Shown here: positions 8,570 through 19,524 of the stretch, in pieces
How the letters are laid out: the number at the start of each line of letters is the position of its first letter
How positions within the stretch are numbered: the stretch's first letter is position 1
From: Flaviflexus massiliensis
GTDB lineage: Bacteria; Actinomycetota; Actinomycetes; Actinomycetales; Actinomycetaceae
Length of the DNA: 64,000 bases
Direction: 5' to 3'
Assembly: GCF_001375495.1 (NCBI RefSeq)
Contig: NZ_LN831058.1
Location: forward strand, 1,694,768-1,758,767
Notes under the pieces: generated by a model
Told to the model about the DNA's origin: nothing
The model's database searches: none
Seen by the model: only the letters and a program-made list of their open reading frames with translations
Translations under genes and position numbers: made by a program

Positions 8570-10657
8570 ATGGCTTCACAAACCTTTACATGGACCGAGC
8601 TTGATCAGCGGGCCGTTGACACGACACGTGCAATTGCCGCCGATGCGGTTCAGAAGGTGGGTAACGGCCACCCGGGTACCGCGATTTCGCTTGCCCCCGC
8701 CGCCTACGTCTTGTTCAACAAGGTGATGAACTTCGACCCGGCAGACCCCCGCTGGGTTGGTCGCGACCGCTTCGTCATGTCGGCCGGCCACTCGTCGCTG
8801 ACCCACTACAACCAGCTTTTCCTCACCGGTGGCGGCCTCGAGATCGAGGATCTCAAGTCGCTCCGCACCTGGGACTCCCTCACCCCCGGCCACCCCGAAT
8901 TCGGTCACACCAAGGGCATTGAGGTCACGACCGGACCTCTCGGCCAGGGTCTGGCCTCCGCCGTGGGTATGGCCTACAACACCCGCCGCGAACACGGCAT
9001 CTTCGATCCGGAAACCGCACAGGGTGAATCCCCCTTCGACCACTTCGTGTACGTCATCGCTGGCGATGGTTGCCTCCAGGAGGGAGTGACCTCCGAAGCC
9101 TCCTCGCTTGCAGGCACTCAGCGCCTCGGTAACCTCATCGTGATCTGGGACGACAACCGCATCTCCATTGAGGACGACACCAACATTGCTTTCAACGAGG
9201 ACGTTCTCGGCCGCTACGCCGCCTACGGCTGGCACACCCAGACCGTGGACTGGACCAATGGTGGTTCCGAATACAAGGAAGATCCCGAGGCTCTCTACAA
9301 CGCGATCCTCGAGGCACAGAAGGTTACCGACCAGCCGTCGATCATCCGCCTCTCCACGATTATTGCCTGGCCTTCCCCGAAGGCTCAGGGTACCGGCGCC
9401 GCACACGGTTCTGCTCTCGGCGCTGACGAGATCAAGGGACTGAAGGAAATCATCGGTCTCGATCCGGAACAGGACTTCCAGGTCGCCGACGAGGTCCTTT
9501 CCTACACCCGCGAGAACGCCGCCAAGCGCGCAGCCGAGGCCAAGGCCGAATGGCAGCCCCGCTTCGACGCATGGAAGGCATCTGCCGGTGAGCGCGCCGA
9601 TCTGTTCGATCGCCTGATCAAGCAGGAGCTCCCCGCAGGCTGGGAAGAGAACCTTCCGGTCTTCGGAACCGAGAAGGCTCTCGCGACCCGCGCCGCTTCC
9701 GGCCAGGTCCTCAACTCCCTCGCATCCGTTCTGCCCGAACTCTGGGGCGGATCCTCGGACCTTGCCGGTTCGAACAATACAACCATGAAGGGTGAGCCCT
9801 CGTTCCTTCCCGAGGATCGCCAGTCCGAAATGTTCCAGGGCAACATCTACGGTCGCACCCTCCACTTCGGTATTCGCGAGCACGCGATGGGTGCAATCGT
9901 TAACGGCATTGCCCTGCAGGGCACGACCCGCCCCTACGGCGGTACCTTCCTCGTGTTCTCCGACTACATGCGTGGCGCCGTCCGTCTCGCTGCCCTCATG
10001 GGTGCACCCTCGACGTTCGTGTGGACCCACGACTCGATCGGCGTTGGCGAGGACGGCCCGACCCACCAGCCGATTGAGCACCTGTGGGCACTGCGCGCCA
10101 TCCCTGGCCTCGACATTGTCCGCCCCGCTGACGCGAACGAGACCTCGTACGCATGGCGCGGCATTCTCGAGCGCAACGATCGCCCCGCCGGCCTCATCCT
10201 GTCCCGCCAGGGACTGCCCGTCTTCGACCGCGAGAAGATGAACGGCGCCGAGGGCGTTCTCAAGGGCGGTTACGTCCTCTCCGAATCCCCCACCGGCACC
10301 GTCGACGTTGTTCTCATCGGCACCGGCTCCGAAGTTCAGCTCGCCGTCAAGGCACAGGAAGAACTCGCGAAGGACGGCATTGGTGCACGCGTTGTGTCCA
10401 TGCCTTCCGTCGAATGGTTCAACGAGCAGGACGAGGAATACCGCAACTCGGTCATCCCCGCAGACGTCAAGGCACGCGTCTCCGTTGAGGCTGGCGCGAC
10501 CTTCGGTTGGGCAAGCATCGTTGGCGACAACGGCCGCAGCGTCGGCATCGACCACTACGGAGCTTCCGCCGATGGCGCGCTCCTGTTCGAGAAGTTCGGC
10601 ATCACCGCCGAGGCAGTCGTCGATGCAGCTCGCGACTCGCTCAACTCCCTCAAGTAA
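8570..10657 (+). CDS. tkt: transketolase
   Basis: A thiamine-diphosphate enzyme of the non-oxidative pentose phosphate pathway, transferring two-carbon units between sugar phosphates. The ThDP motif begins at [15 protein letters not shown] (about residues 163-177) and includes [11 protein letters not shown]. The pyrimidine-binding domain has [14 protein letters not shown] and the C-terminal domain has [10 protein letters not shown]. The length is 695 aa. It is the first gene of a tkt-tal-zwf-opcA operon and has a strong RBS. A very long antisense frame across it is a codon-bias shadow. Confidence 0.99.
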   Translation: MASQTFTWTELDQRAVDTTRAIAADAVQKVGNGHPGTAISLAPAAYVLFNKVMNFDPADPRWVGRDRFVMSAGHSSLTHYNQLFLTGGGLEIEDLKSLRTWDSLTPGHPEFGHTKGIEVTTGPLGQGLASAVGMAYNTRREHGIFDPETAQGESPFDHFVYVIAGDGCLQEGVTSEASSLAGTQRLGNLIVIWDDNRISIEDDTNIAFNEDVLGRYAAYGWHTQTVDWTNGGSEYKEDPEALYNAILEAQKVTDQPSIIRLSTIIAWPSPKAQGTGAAHGSALGADEIKGLKEIIGLDPEQDFQVADEVLSYTRENAAKRAAEAKAEWQPRFDAWKASAGERADLFDRLIKQELPAGWEENLPVFGTEKALATRAASGQVLNSLASVLPELWGGSSDLAGSNNTTMKGEPSFLPEDRQSEMFQGNIYGRTLHFGIREHAMGAIVNGIALQGTTRPYGGTFLVFSDYMRGAVRLAALMGAPSTFVWTHDSIGVGEDGPTHQPIEHLWALRAIPGLDIVRPADANETSYAWRGILERNDRPAGLILSRQGLPVFDREKMNGAEGVLKGGYVLSESPTGTVDVVLIGTGSEVQLAVKAQEELAKDGIGARVVSMPSVEWFNEQDEEYRNSVIPADVKARVSVEAGATFGWASIVGDNGRSVGIDHYGASADGALLFEKFGITAEAVVDAARDSLNSLK

Positions 10658-10666
10658 GGACTGATC

Positions 10667-11752
10667 ATGTCGAACCTACAAGAGCTCTCCGATGCTGGAG
10701 TGTCGATCTGGCTTGACGACCTGTCACGCGCCCGACTGACTTCCGGTAATCTGGAGGCCCTCATCAACGAGAAGAACGTTGTTGGTGTCACCACCAACCC
10801 GTCGATCTTCCAGGCCGCCATCTCATCCGGTGACGGCTATGAGGATCAGCTCGCTGCTTACAAGGGCGGCCGCGCCGAAGATGCGGTTGAAGCGATGACG
10901 ACCGACGATGTGCGCAATGCCTGCGACCTGTTTGCTGAAATCTACTCGGCAACCGGTGGCTACGATGGCCGCGTCTCGATCGAGGTGGATCCCCGCCTCG
11001 CACGCGACACGGACGGCACGGTCGCTCAGGCACGTCAGCTGTGGAACCTGGTGGACCGCCCCAACGCGCTCATCAAGATCCCGGCAACCGCCGAGGGCCT
11101 GCCCGCGATCACGCAGACGATCGCGCAGGGCATTTCCGTCAACGTCACCCTGATCTTCTCCCTTGACCGCTACCGTGCGGTTGCGGAGGCCTACATTGAT
11201 GGGCTCGAGCAGGCAGCGGAGAACGGCATTGACCTGTCGACGATCCACTCGGTCGCATCCGTGTTTATTTCACGCATCGATGCCGAAGTGGATAAGCGCC
11301 TCGACGAGATTGGTGGGGAGGCAACCGAGCTCAAGGGCAAGGTGGCTCTCGCCAATGCTCGCCTCCAGTTCGAAGCCTACGAGGAGATCTTCTCCTCGCC
11401 CCGCTTCCAGGCACTCAAGGAGAAGGGCGCTCACGTGCAGCGCCCCCTCTGGGCATCAACCGGAACAAAGAACCCGGACTACTCCCCCACCCTCTACGTC
11501 GACGAGCTTGTCACTGAGGGCGTGGTGAACACGATGCCGGAGAAGACCCTCAACGCCTCGTTCGAGTCCTCCCAGATTGCGGGAGACACGGTACGTGGCA
11601 CCTACGAGGAGTCGCGCCGCATCCTTGCCGAGCTTGGCCGGGTTGGTGTCAACCTCTCCGAGGTGACCCAGTTGCTTGAAGAAGACGGAGTGGTGAAGTT
11701 CGAGGACTCCTGGAACTCTCTGCTCGACACTGTGAAGGAAAAGTTGGACTAG
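10667..11752 (+). CDS. tal: transaldolase
   Basis: It transfers the dihydroxyacetone unit between sedoheptulose-7-phosphate and glyceraldehyde-3-phosphate. The Schiff-base Lys lies in [14 protein letters not shown], near residue 142. The N-terminal motif [13 protein letters not shown] is characteristic of the family. At 361 aa it is the TalAB-like length of actinobacteria and not the fused transaldolase/glucose-6-phosphate isomerase. An AAGGA RBS precedes the ATG, 9 nt after tkt. Its TAG stop is shared with the zwf GTG start. Confidence 0.98.
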   Translation: MSNLQELSDAGVSIWLDDLSRARLTSGNLEALINEKNVVGVTTNPSIFQAAISSGDGYEDQLAAYKGGRAEDAVEAMTTDDVRNACDLFAEIYSATGGYDGRVSIEVDPRLARDTDGTVAQARQLWNLVDRPNALIKIPATAEGLPAITQTIAQGISVNVTLIFSLDRYRAVAEAYIDGLEQAAENGIDLSTIHSVASVFISRIDAEVDKRLDEIGGEATELKGKVALANARLQFEAYEEIFSSPRFQALKEKGAHVQRPLWASTGTKNPDYSPTLYVDELVTEGVVNTMPEKTLNASFESSQIAGDTVRGTYEESRRILAELGRVGVNLSEVTQLLEEDGVVKFEDSWNSLLDTVKEKLD

Positions 11753-13260
11753 TGACCAATCCGCTACGGCATCCAGAAGATCGCCGGCTACCGAAGATTG
11801 CGGGACCCTGCTCCCTCGTCCTCTTCGGTATTACCGGCGACCTATCCAAGCGCAAGATCCTGCCCGCGCTCTACGACCTTGCCTCGCACGGCCTCCTGCC
11901 TCCGTCCTTCGCCATCACCGGCGTGGCACGGAAGCTGAGGGAACCGATCGAGGAACTGGTTGAAGAGTCGATCAAGACCTTCGCGCAAACCCCTTTCGAC
12001 CAGCGCGTGTTTGACCAGTTCATTGGCTCACTCGACATTGTCATGGGGCAGTACGACTCGGCCGACACCTTCGATTCGTTGAGGGATCGGCTCAAGGACT
12101 TGGATGAAACCCAGGGAACGGGTGGTAACCACGCGTTCTACCTGGCGGTGCCGCCGGATCTTTTCCCCACCGTTTTGACGCAGCTCGGCAATGCCGGCCT
12201 TTCGCAGCACGCGGAAGGCTGGCGCCGAGTCGTCATCGAAAAGCCGTTCGGGCACGATCTCGAATCCTCCCAGGAGCTCAACGACCTCGTCACCGAGGTC
12301 TTCTCACCCGAACAGGTTTTCCGTATCGACCACTACCTCGGGAAAGAAACGGTTCAGAACCTTCTGAGCCTACGTTTCTCGAACGAACTGTACGAGCCAC
12401 TGTGGAACTCGGACCACATTGACCACGTACAGATCACCATGGCCGAGGATAATGGTATCGGTTCGCGCGCCGGCTACTACGACGGTGTCGGCTCCGCTAA
12501 AGATGTGATCCAGAATCACCTGCTCCAGTTGCTCGCACTGACGGCAATGGAAGAGCCCGTCTCCTTCAATCCTCACGATCTGCGTCAGGAAAAAGAAAAG
12601 GTCCTGGGTGCTCTCGACTTCTTCGGTCCTGTCGAAGAATCGGCGATCCGTGCCCAGTACGCAGAGGGCTGGCAGGGCGGCAAGTTCGTCAAGTCGTACA
12701 TGGACGAAGACAACATTGCCCCCGATTCAAAGACCGACACGTATGCCGCACTGCGTCTCGCCGTGCGTACCCGCCGCTGGCAGGGTGTCCCCTTCTACGT
12801 GCGGACTGGCAAGCGCCTTGCCCGCCGCGTGACCGAGATCGCGATCGTTTTCAAGCGCCCGAACTTCCTCCCCTTCGAACCGAGGGTCACGGCAGGCCAG
12901 GCCAACAACACGCTCGTCATCCGAATTCAGCCGGATGAGGGGGTGACCTTCCGCTTCGGTGTCAAGGTCCCCGGTGCCTCCTTCAACGTACGCGACGTGA
13001 CCATGGACTTCTCCTACGGTCACGCCTTCACCGAATACGCTCCCGAAGCATACGAGCGCCTCATCCTTGACGTGCTACTGGGTGAACCGCCCCTCTTCCC
13101 ACAGCAGAAGGAAGTGGAAGAGTCCTGGCGACTCCTCGACCGAGCATTCGCCTACTGGGACACTCTCGACACGATCGATACGTACCCACCGGGCTCGTGG
13201 GGTCCCGATTCGTCGGATGAGATGCTAGCACGCGATGGTCGAGCATGGAGGAGGGCATAA
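11752..13260 (+). CDS. zwf: glucose-6-phosphate 1-dehydrogenase
   Basis: This is the first enzyme of the oxidative pentose phosphate branch, producing NADPH. The N-terminal FGITGDLSKRKILPALYDL carries the nucleotide-binding motif. RVVIEKPFGHD (about residue 160) and RIDHYLGKETVQNLL (about 189-203) hold the substrate-binding and catalytic residues. The length of 502 aa is typical. The GTG start overlaps the tal stop by one base (TAGTG), pointing to coupled translation. OpcA encoded next is its assembly partner. Confidence 0.98.
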   Translation: MTNPLRHPEDRRLPKIAGPCSLVLFGITGDLSKRKILPALYDLASHGLLPPSFAITGVARKLREPIEELVEESIKTFAQTPFDQRVFDQFIGSLDIVMGQYDSADTFDSLRDRLKDLDETQGTGGNHAFYLAVPPDLFPTVLTQLGNAGLSQHAEGWRRVVIEKPFGHDLESSQELNDLVTEVFSPEQVFRIDHYLGKETVQNLLSLRFSNELYEPLWNSDHIDHVQITMAEDNGIGSRAGYYDGVGSAKDVIQNHLLQLLALTAMEEPVSFNPHDLRQEKEKVLGALDFFGPVEESAIRAQYAEGWQGGKFVKSYMDEDNIAPDSKTDTYAALRLAVRTRRWQGVPFYVRTGKRLARRVTEIAIVFKRPNFLPFEPRVTAGQANNTLVIRIQPDEGVTFRFGVKVPGASFNVRDVTMDFSYGHAFTEYAPEAYERLILDVLLGEPPLFPQQKEVEESWRLLDRAFAYWDTLDTIDTYPPGSWGPDSSDEMLARDGRAWRRA

Positions 13261-14193
13261 ATGATTCTGCACCTATCAAATACGACCTCGGCTGAGGTGG
13301 CTGGCGAGATCGACCGCCTTCGTGAGAAGTTCGGTTCCGTCACCCTCGGCAAGGTCCTCACCCTCATCGTCGTTGCGCGCAGCGACGAATCGATCGAGGC
13401 GGCCCTCGATGCGGCTGATGGAGCATCGGTGTCCCACCCCTGCCGCGTCATCGCCTACCTTCCCGACCGTCAAGCAGATACCAACGAAGCCTCTCTCGGT
13501 GCCGAGCTCCGGCTCGGCGGTGAAGCCGGAGTCTCCGAGGTCATCATCCTGCGCCCCAAGGGCGGCGCCGGTGCCGACCCCACCTCGCTCCTGCTGCCCC
13601 TGCTTCTTCCCGAAGCTCCCGTGGTCGTGTGGTGGTCGGAGGATGCTCCAGCAAACCCCGCGAAGGATCCCATCGGGCGCCTCGCAACCCGCAGGATCAC
13701 CAACACGATCGCAACGACGAACCCGGTTCCGCTCCTCAAGGAGCTTTCAAAGAACTACTCCCCCGGTGACACGGACATGTCCTGGGCTGGCTGTACACTC
13801 TGGCGGGGCTTCCTGGCTGCGATGCTGGACGAGCCTCCCTATGAGGATGTTGTCGCGGTTGAAGTGAAGGGCTCACTCGAGCACGCCTCGACCTATCTCA
13901 TTGCCTCCTGGCTGGGTCTGAGGCTCGATGTCCCGGTCTCGTTGAAGAACTCCCAGGGCTACGGCATTGAGAAGGTCACGCTCTCCCGTGCTTCGGGCGA
14001 TCTCGTCCTCCACCGCAAGGTCGGGGATACGACAGCTGAACTGATCCGTCCCGGCCGCAAAACCCAGAGGGTACGTCTCGAGACCCGCACCCAGGAGCAC
14101 CGGCTCACCGAGGAACTGCAGCGCATGGTTCCCGACGTCACCTACGGTCACGTCCTGGAGGCCTTTGGCAACGGGATCCACCCAGGGTGCTAA
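13261..14193 (+). CDS. opcA: glucose-6-phosphate dehydrogenase assembly protein OpcA
   Basis: OpcA is an actinobacterial and cyanobacterial protein required for activity of the adjacent G6PDH. The 310-aa product has the family hallmarks PVVVWWSEDAPANPA near residue 120 and DMSWAGCTLWRGFLA near residue 173. It begins immediately after the zwf stop. In many actinobacteria 6-phosphogluconolactonase (pgl) follows, but here the operon ends. Confidence 0.97.
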   Translation: MILHLSNTTSAEVAGEIDRLREKFGSVTLGKVLTLIVVARSDESIEAALDAADGASVSHPCRVIAYLPDRQADTNEASLGAELRLGGEAGVSEVIILRPKGGAGADPTSLLLPLLLPEAPVVVWWSEDAPANPAKDPIGRLATRRITNTIATTNPVPLLKELSKNYSPGDTDMSWAGCTLWRGFLAAMLDEPPYEDVVAVEVKGSLEHASTYLIASWLGLRLDVPVSLKNSQGYGIEKVTLSRASGDLVLHRKVGDTTAELIRPGRKTQRVRLETRTQEHRLTEELQRMVPDVTYGHVLEAFGNGIHPGC

Positions 14194-14265
14194 CTGCTTC
14201 CCTGCCCTTCGGGCACGGAAGCAACAAATAAGTGGTGCGCAATTCCTGCGCAGAATTCATGAATA

Positions 14266-14301
14266 GACGCGTGTGGCGACCAATCCACCGCCACACGCGT
14301 C
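14266..14301 (+). terminator. terminator after tkt-tal-zwf-opcA
   Basis: A perfect 13-bp stem (14266-14278 paired with 14289-14301) with a 10-nt loop is followed by TTT at 14302-14304. A second hairpin without a T-run, with arms TGCTTCC/GGAAGCA, lies just after the opcA stop at about 14197-14224. Confidence 0.75.
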
Positions 14302-14447
14302 TTTCCATCCCCTTACTCTGGGTGTCATCACCTCGCACTGGCTGTCGAAAGTAGCTATAATTCGGATTCACGCTTCCCCTTGGATTGAACTGCCAACACG
14401 AGCGCGCAAGGACCCGAGCTACGCTCAAGCGCGGTGAACAAACGAGG

Positions 14448-15318
14448 TTAGGGCGTTCGAAGTACTGCCACTGAGTCACGGTAGGCTGCGTAGATGGCGG
14501 GTGGCAGCGCCGAGGCTACGGCCGCGACTGTGGAGAGAATGGCCACGCCCATCATGAACGAGAGCGGCGGCATCGCCCCAACTGACTCGTGATCACGGAA
14601 CCTGCCGTCACACCTAAGACAACACCTAGTAAAGCTGCAATTGCGGTACGCAACACAACCAGAGTCATGATCGTATCCCGGGTTGCACCAAGGGCACGGC
14701 GCCTACCAAGATCCGCGCGGCGAACCAGCACATCGGTCAGGGTCACGATCGCGACAAGGACGGCACCGGCGAGAAGAACCCCGATGAGCAGAGTCCGACC
14801 AAAGACAGTGACGTCAGCCATGATCTCTCCCTGCAACTGTGCCACGCTCACCGGTGATTCAACACGCAGCTCCTGAGCATTCCCGTCGATCATGCTGAGA
14901 ACAAGCCGCTGAGCTTGGGACGCTACCTCAGCATCCACCAAAATCGCCTGGAGAGGTTGGCGGCATTGGTTTGCGTTTCGGGCATGTAGACGATGCCGGA
15001 GGAGTAGGACGTGAACGGCTCCCGTGCGCGGAAGCTACCCACAATATTCAATTCTTCGAATCCGGAACTACTGGCGTCACGCACCCGGCCGACGGGCACA
15101 TCTAACCCGAGCTTCACCATCGCCTCCTCGGAGACAAGGGCCTCCCCGTGACCCGGCATGCGACCACCGGTCAGCTCTGCAACATAGTCAAGTTGACCGT
15201 GTATGCCCCAGGCAGTGCTCTTTTCCCCACCGTAACCAACCTCACGGGACAATACATCTAGCCATTGCTCTTGGAGTGTCAACACTTGGACGAAACTCTG
15301 CTCTGCTCTTGGCTCTGG
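14448..15318 (-). pseudogene. ABC transporter permease (FtsX/MacB type), frameshifted and 5'-truncated
   Basis: Three reading frames on the minus strand join into one permease. The first piece (15318-14923) reads as an extracytoplasmic MacB-like domain (GRMPGHGEALVSEEAMVKLGL and IVGSFRAREPF). The second (14941-14552) has a TM helix followed by VLVRRADLGRRRALGATRD, the FtsX coupling-loop signature. The third (about 14580-14448) supplies the last TM helix and ends VAVLRTP-stop, typical of the family. The breaks fall near 14925-14945 and at a GGGG run at 14577-14580. The 5' end is closed by an in-frame TAG at 15319-15321, and no start or partner ATPase is visible. A sequencing error could explain a frameshift, but not also the missing N-terminus. 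Confidence 0.8.
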
Positions 15319-15321
15319 CTA

Positions 15322-15957
15322 CCCTCTTCTGGCTCGCTAGTAGGTCACGCATCGTAGTTTGCCATCATCACGTTCACGATGGCAAACTGGCGCCTCGGTA
15401 TTCGTTTCGATCACAGAGTTGAACCATGGGCGGCTCTCATGAAGCCAGTTGGGCCTTCATTGACGGTATGCTTCCCTACCTGTTCCTGACATTCTCACTC
15501 ATTGTTCTCTTTACCAGGTGGCACCTTTTCTCACAGCGGACGTAGAAGCTGCAAATTCGGGAGAAAAACTGTGGTCGCTTTTCTGGAGCACTCTCCCACC
15601 AACATCGCACAAGCGCAACCTCATCCTGTGTCTTCCTCATGTCTCCACCTCTTTGAGGCGGCGTTACCTCACCCATGATCGGAGTTTTCGAGAGCGCACC
15701 GGGTCTGAATGACCGGACTCTCCAACATCATTTATCGGTGATGGTCGAAAAGTAGCCCACGCGGAAGGATTAATGGATGGTCTCGATCGAGGATTTGGTT
15801 CGGATCAACCGCCATTGCCACATAGTTCGCGCGCCCGTCCTCCTCACCACTGTCGTGCCAACTCGCTCGGTCATTAACTCGTGTGTATCCCGATGGACAC
15901 ACATGTCACCCAGCCCTTTGCAGCGATCTTTCGGTTACTACACTTGGGTTAAAGAAA
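15322..15957. other. gene-poor remnant region
   Basis: No convincing gene is visible in this stretch. One 39-codon plus-strand frame (15426-15545) encodes a hydrophobic stretch, PYLFLTFSLIVLFTRW, and could be the tail of a lost membrane protein or a chance frame. Other frames have no recognisable similarity. Base composition looks less G+C-rich than in the flanking operons. Confidence 0.4.
15356..15388. repeat. 11-bp perfect inverted repeat
   Basis: AGTTTGCCATC (15356-15366) is repeated inverted at 15378-15388 with an 11-nt spacer. It lies just upstream of the broken permease frame. It has no T-run on either side, so an operator or a scar is more likely than a terminator. Confidence 0.5.
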
Positions 15958-15985
15958 TCCTCCCGAGCATTTCTGCTCGGGAGGA
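15958..15985 (-). terminator. terminator after secG
   Basis: A 12-bp stem (15958-15969 with 15974-15985) with a 4-nt loop is followed on the minus strand by TTTCTTTAA. It lies 18 nt beyond the secG stop and closes the gap-pgk-tpiA-secG operon. Confidence 0.9.
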
Positions 15986-16003
15986 AGATGCCTGTGCTGT
16001 CGT

Positions 16004-16246
16004 CTACTGGAACTTGACGATCAGACCGTAGAGAATCACGCACACGCCCCAGGTGATGGCGATACCAATCGTGATGCGATTGAGGTTACGCGCTGCCACA
16101 CCGGAGGAACGCATGGCGCTGGACATGCCACCACCGAACATGTCGGAGATGCCGCCGCCCTTGCCCTTCTGTAGCAGGATAGAGAGCACGAGAAGCAGAG
16201 ATGAGATCACCAGCAGTACGGTGACGATCACTTTAATAATGTCCAC
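16004..16246 (-). CDS. secG: preprotein translocase subunit SecG
   Basis: This small inner-membrane subunit of SecYEG has two TM helices separated by a polar loop (LLQKGKGGGISDMFGGG), the SecG signature at about residues 25-43. The length of 80 aa is typical. The start is GTG at 16246, preceded by AAAGGA. It follows tpiA in the common gap-pgk-tpiA-secG order. Confidence 0.96.
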   Translation of the reverse strand: MDIIKVIVTVLLVISSLLLVLSILLQKGKGGGISDMFGGGMSSAMRSSGVAARNLNRITIGIAITWGVCVILYGLIVKFQ

Positions 16247-16296
16247 GATGTCCTTTCGGTCCGAGGTCTAGTGTAGACGACGCCAGTCGTTTGGGC

Positions 16297-17073
16297 CTAA
16301 CCGTTGTAGCACACGATCTTGGCGAACTCGTCGGCCTTGAGCGAGGCTCCACCCACGAGTGCACCATCGACGTCCTTCTCAGCCATGATCTCGGCAACGT
16401 TGGAGGACTTAACGGAACCACCGTAGAGAATACGGACAGAGTCAGCGGTCTCCTGGTCGTAGAGTTCAGCAATCTTCTCGCGGATCGCTCCGCAGACTTC
16501 CTGAGCGTCAGCCGGGGTTGCGACCTCACCGGTACCAATAGCCCACACGGGCTCGTAGGCGATGACGAGCTTAGCGACGTTCTCGGCAGCAATGTCCTTG
16601 AGCGCGCCTTCAACCTGTGCGAGGGTGAAGGACACCTGGTCGCCTGCCTTGCGAACATCGAGTCCCTCACCGACGCAGATGATGGGGGTGATGCCGTGGG
16701 CGAGAGCCTGAGCGGACTTTGCATTCACGAGTTCATCGGATTCGTTGTGGTATTCGCGGCGCTCGGAGTGGCCGATCACCGCGTAGGTGACGCCGAGTGC
16801 GCTGAGCATGGAGGCGGAGATTTCGCCCGTGTAGGCGCCGCTTTCCTGCGCGGAAATGTCCTGTGCGCCGTAGCCGATCTCGAGCTTATCGGCGTCAACG
16901 ACGGTCTGGACGGTGCGGAGATCCGTGAACGGGGGAACCACAACAACCTCGACCTGCGAGTAGTCGTGCTTCATGTCCTTCAGGGTCCAAGCAAGCTTCT
17001 GGACGAACTGATTCGCTTCGAGGTGATCGAAGTTCATCTTCCAGTTGCCTGCCATCAGGGGTGTGCGTGCCAT
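16297..17073 (-). CDS. tpiA: triosephosphate isomerase
   Basis: It interconverts dihydroxyacetone phosphate and glyceraldehyde-3-phosphate. AGNWKMN at residues 7-13 holds the catalytic Lys, GHSERR near 100 the catalytic His, and [11 protein letters not shown] near 168 the catalytic Glu and loop 6. The C-terminal phosphate loop is YGGSVKSSN. The length of 258 aa is normal. The ATG directly abuts the pgk stop (TAAATG). Confidence 0.99.
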   Translation of the reverse strand: MARTPLMAGNWKMNFDHLEANQFVQKLAWTLKDMKHDYSQVEVVVVPPFTDLRTVQTVVDADKLEIGYGAQDISAQESGAYTGEISASMLSALGVTYAVIGHSERREYHNESDELVNAKSAQALAHGITPIICVGEGLDVRKAGDQVSFTLAQVEGALKDIAAENVAKLVIAYEPVWAIGTGEVATPADAQEVCGAIREKIAELYDQETADSVRILYGGSVKSSNVAEIMAEKDVDGALVGGASLKADEFAKIVCYNG

Positions 17074-18264
17074 TTAGTCCTCCAGGATAGCGATGCCGGG
17101 CAGTTCCTTACCCTCGAGGAATTCGAGGGAGGCGCCGCCGCCAGTTGAAATGTGAGAGAAGGTGGCTTCGTCGAAGCCGAGAGTACGGACAGCGGCAGCG
17201 GAGTCGCCACCACCGACGATGGTGTAACCATCGGCATCGGACATGGCCTGAGCCACGGCCTTCGTGCCGCCGGAGAATGCTTCGAATTCGAAGACACCCA
17301 TGGGGCCGTTCCAGACAATCGTCTTCGCATCGGCAATCTTCGAGGCGTAGAGCTCAGCGGACTTGGGACCGATGTCGAGACCCATCTGATCATCCGGGAT
17401 CGCGTCAGCATCCACCACGGTGGCGGGAGCATCGGCCTTGAACTCGGGGGCCACAATAACATCGACGGGAAGAACGATCTCGACGCCGCGCTCTTCCGCG
17501 GTCTTGAGGTAGCCCTTGACGGTGTCGATCTGGTCCTCTTCGAGCAGGGAGGAACCAACCTCGTAGCCCTGTGCCTTGAGGAAGGTGAAGGCCATGCCGC
17601 CACCGATGAGGAGGCGGTCCGCCTTCTCCAACAGGTTCTTGATGACGCCGAGCTTGTCGGAGACCTTCGACCCGCCAAGGATCACGACGTAGGGGCGCTC
17701 CGGGTTGTCGGTTGCCCTCGAGAGGCTATCGATTTCCTTGAACACGAGCTCACCGGCTGCCGAGGGCAGCTTCTGGGCGATGTCGTAAACGGATGCCTGG
17801 GCGCGGTGGACAACACCGAAGCCGTCCGAGACGTACAGGTCGGCAAGTGCCGCGTATTCGTCAGCGAGGGCGGAGCGCTCTTCATCGTCCTTCGAGGTTT
17901 CGCGAGCATCGAAGCGCACGTTCTCAATGAGAGCAACCTGGCCCTCCTCGAGAGCAGCCGCGACCTTCTTGGCATCCTCACCGACCGTGTCGGCTGCGAG
18001 GACGACGTCCTGGCCGAGGAGCTCACCGAGGCGCTTGGCGACGGGAGCGAGAGAGAACTTGGGATCCGGCTCGCCCTTGGGGCGGCCCAGGTGTGCCATG
18101 ACGAGGACCTTGGCGCCAGCTTCAGCGAGGCGGGTCAGGGTGGGCAGGGCAGCACGGATGCGACCATCGTCCGTGATCTTGTCGCCGTCGAGCGGGACGT
18201 TGAAGTCGGAGCGGACCAGGACGGTCTTGCCGCGAACATCACCGAGAGATTTGAGAGTCTTCAT
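17074..18264 (-). CDS. pgk: phosphoglycerate kinase
   Basis: It converts 1,3-bisphosphoglycerate and ADP to 3-phosphoglycerate and ATP. The N-terminal [19 protein letters not shown] and MAHLGRPKG motifs bind 3-[17 protein letters not shown] and [11 protein letters not shown], in the C-terminal domain, bind nucleotide. The length of 396 aa is normal. It is separated from gap by 74 bp that contain a hairpin. Confidence 0.99.
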   Translation of the reverse strand: MKTLKSLGDVRGKTVLVRSDFNVPLDGDKITDDGRIRAALPTLTRLAEAGAKVLVMAHLGRPKGEPDPKFSLAPVAKRLGELLGQDVVLAADTVGEDAKKVAAALEEGQVALIENVRFDARETSKDDEERSALADEYAALADLYVSDGFGVVHRAQASVYDIAQKLPSAAGELVFKEIDSLSRATDNPERPYVVILGGSKVSDKLGVIKNLLEKADRLLIGGGMAFTFLKAQGYEVGSSLLEEDQIDTVKGYLKTAEERGVEIVLPVDVIVAPEFKADAPATVVDADAIPDDQMGLDIGPKSAELYASKIADAKTIVWNGPMGVFEFEAFSGGTKAVAQAMSDADGYTIVGGGDSAAAVRTLGFDEATFSHISTGGGASLEFLEGKELPGIAILED

Positions 18265-18281
18265 TGTCTTCCTTCCGAAGA

Positions 18282-18318
18282 AGACGCCCGCGTCCCGGGA
18301 TGGGAAACGCGGGCGTCT
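18282..18318 (-). other. hairpin between gap and pgk
   Basis: An 11-bp stem with arms around GACGCCCGCG/CGCGGGCGTC and a 15-nt loop. On the minus strand it is followed only by TCTTC. It may act as a weak terminator or an mRNA-stabilising or processing element that sets different gap and pgk levels. Confidence 0.5.
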
Positions 18319-18338
18319 ATCTCAGCTACCTAAATGAT

Positions 18339-19524
<1,186 letters not shown>

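Noticed and set aside
8576-10555. 659-codon open frame antisense to tkt
   Set aside because: It is produced by the third-position G+C bias of tkt; the protein resembles no family and the tkt product is unambiguous.
17152-18333. 393-codon open frame antisense to pgk
   Set aside because: Shadow of pgk, which is certain from its motifs.
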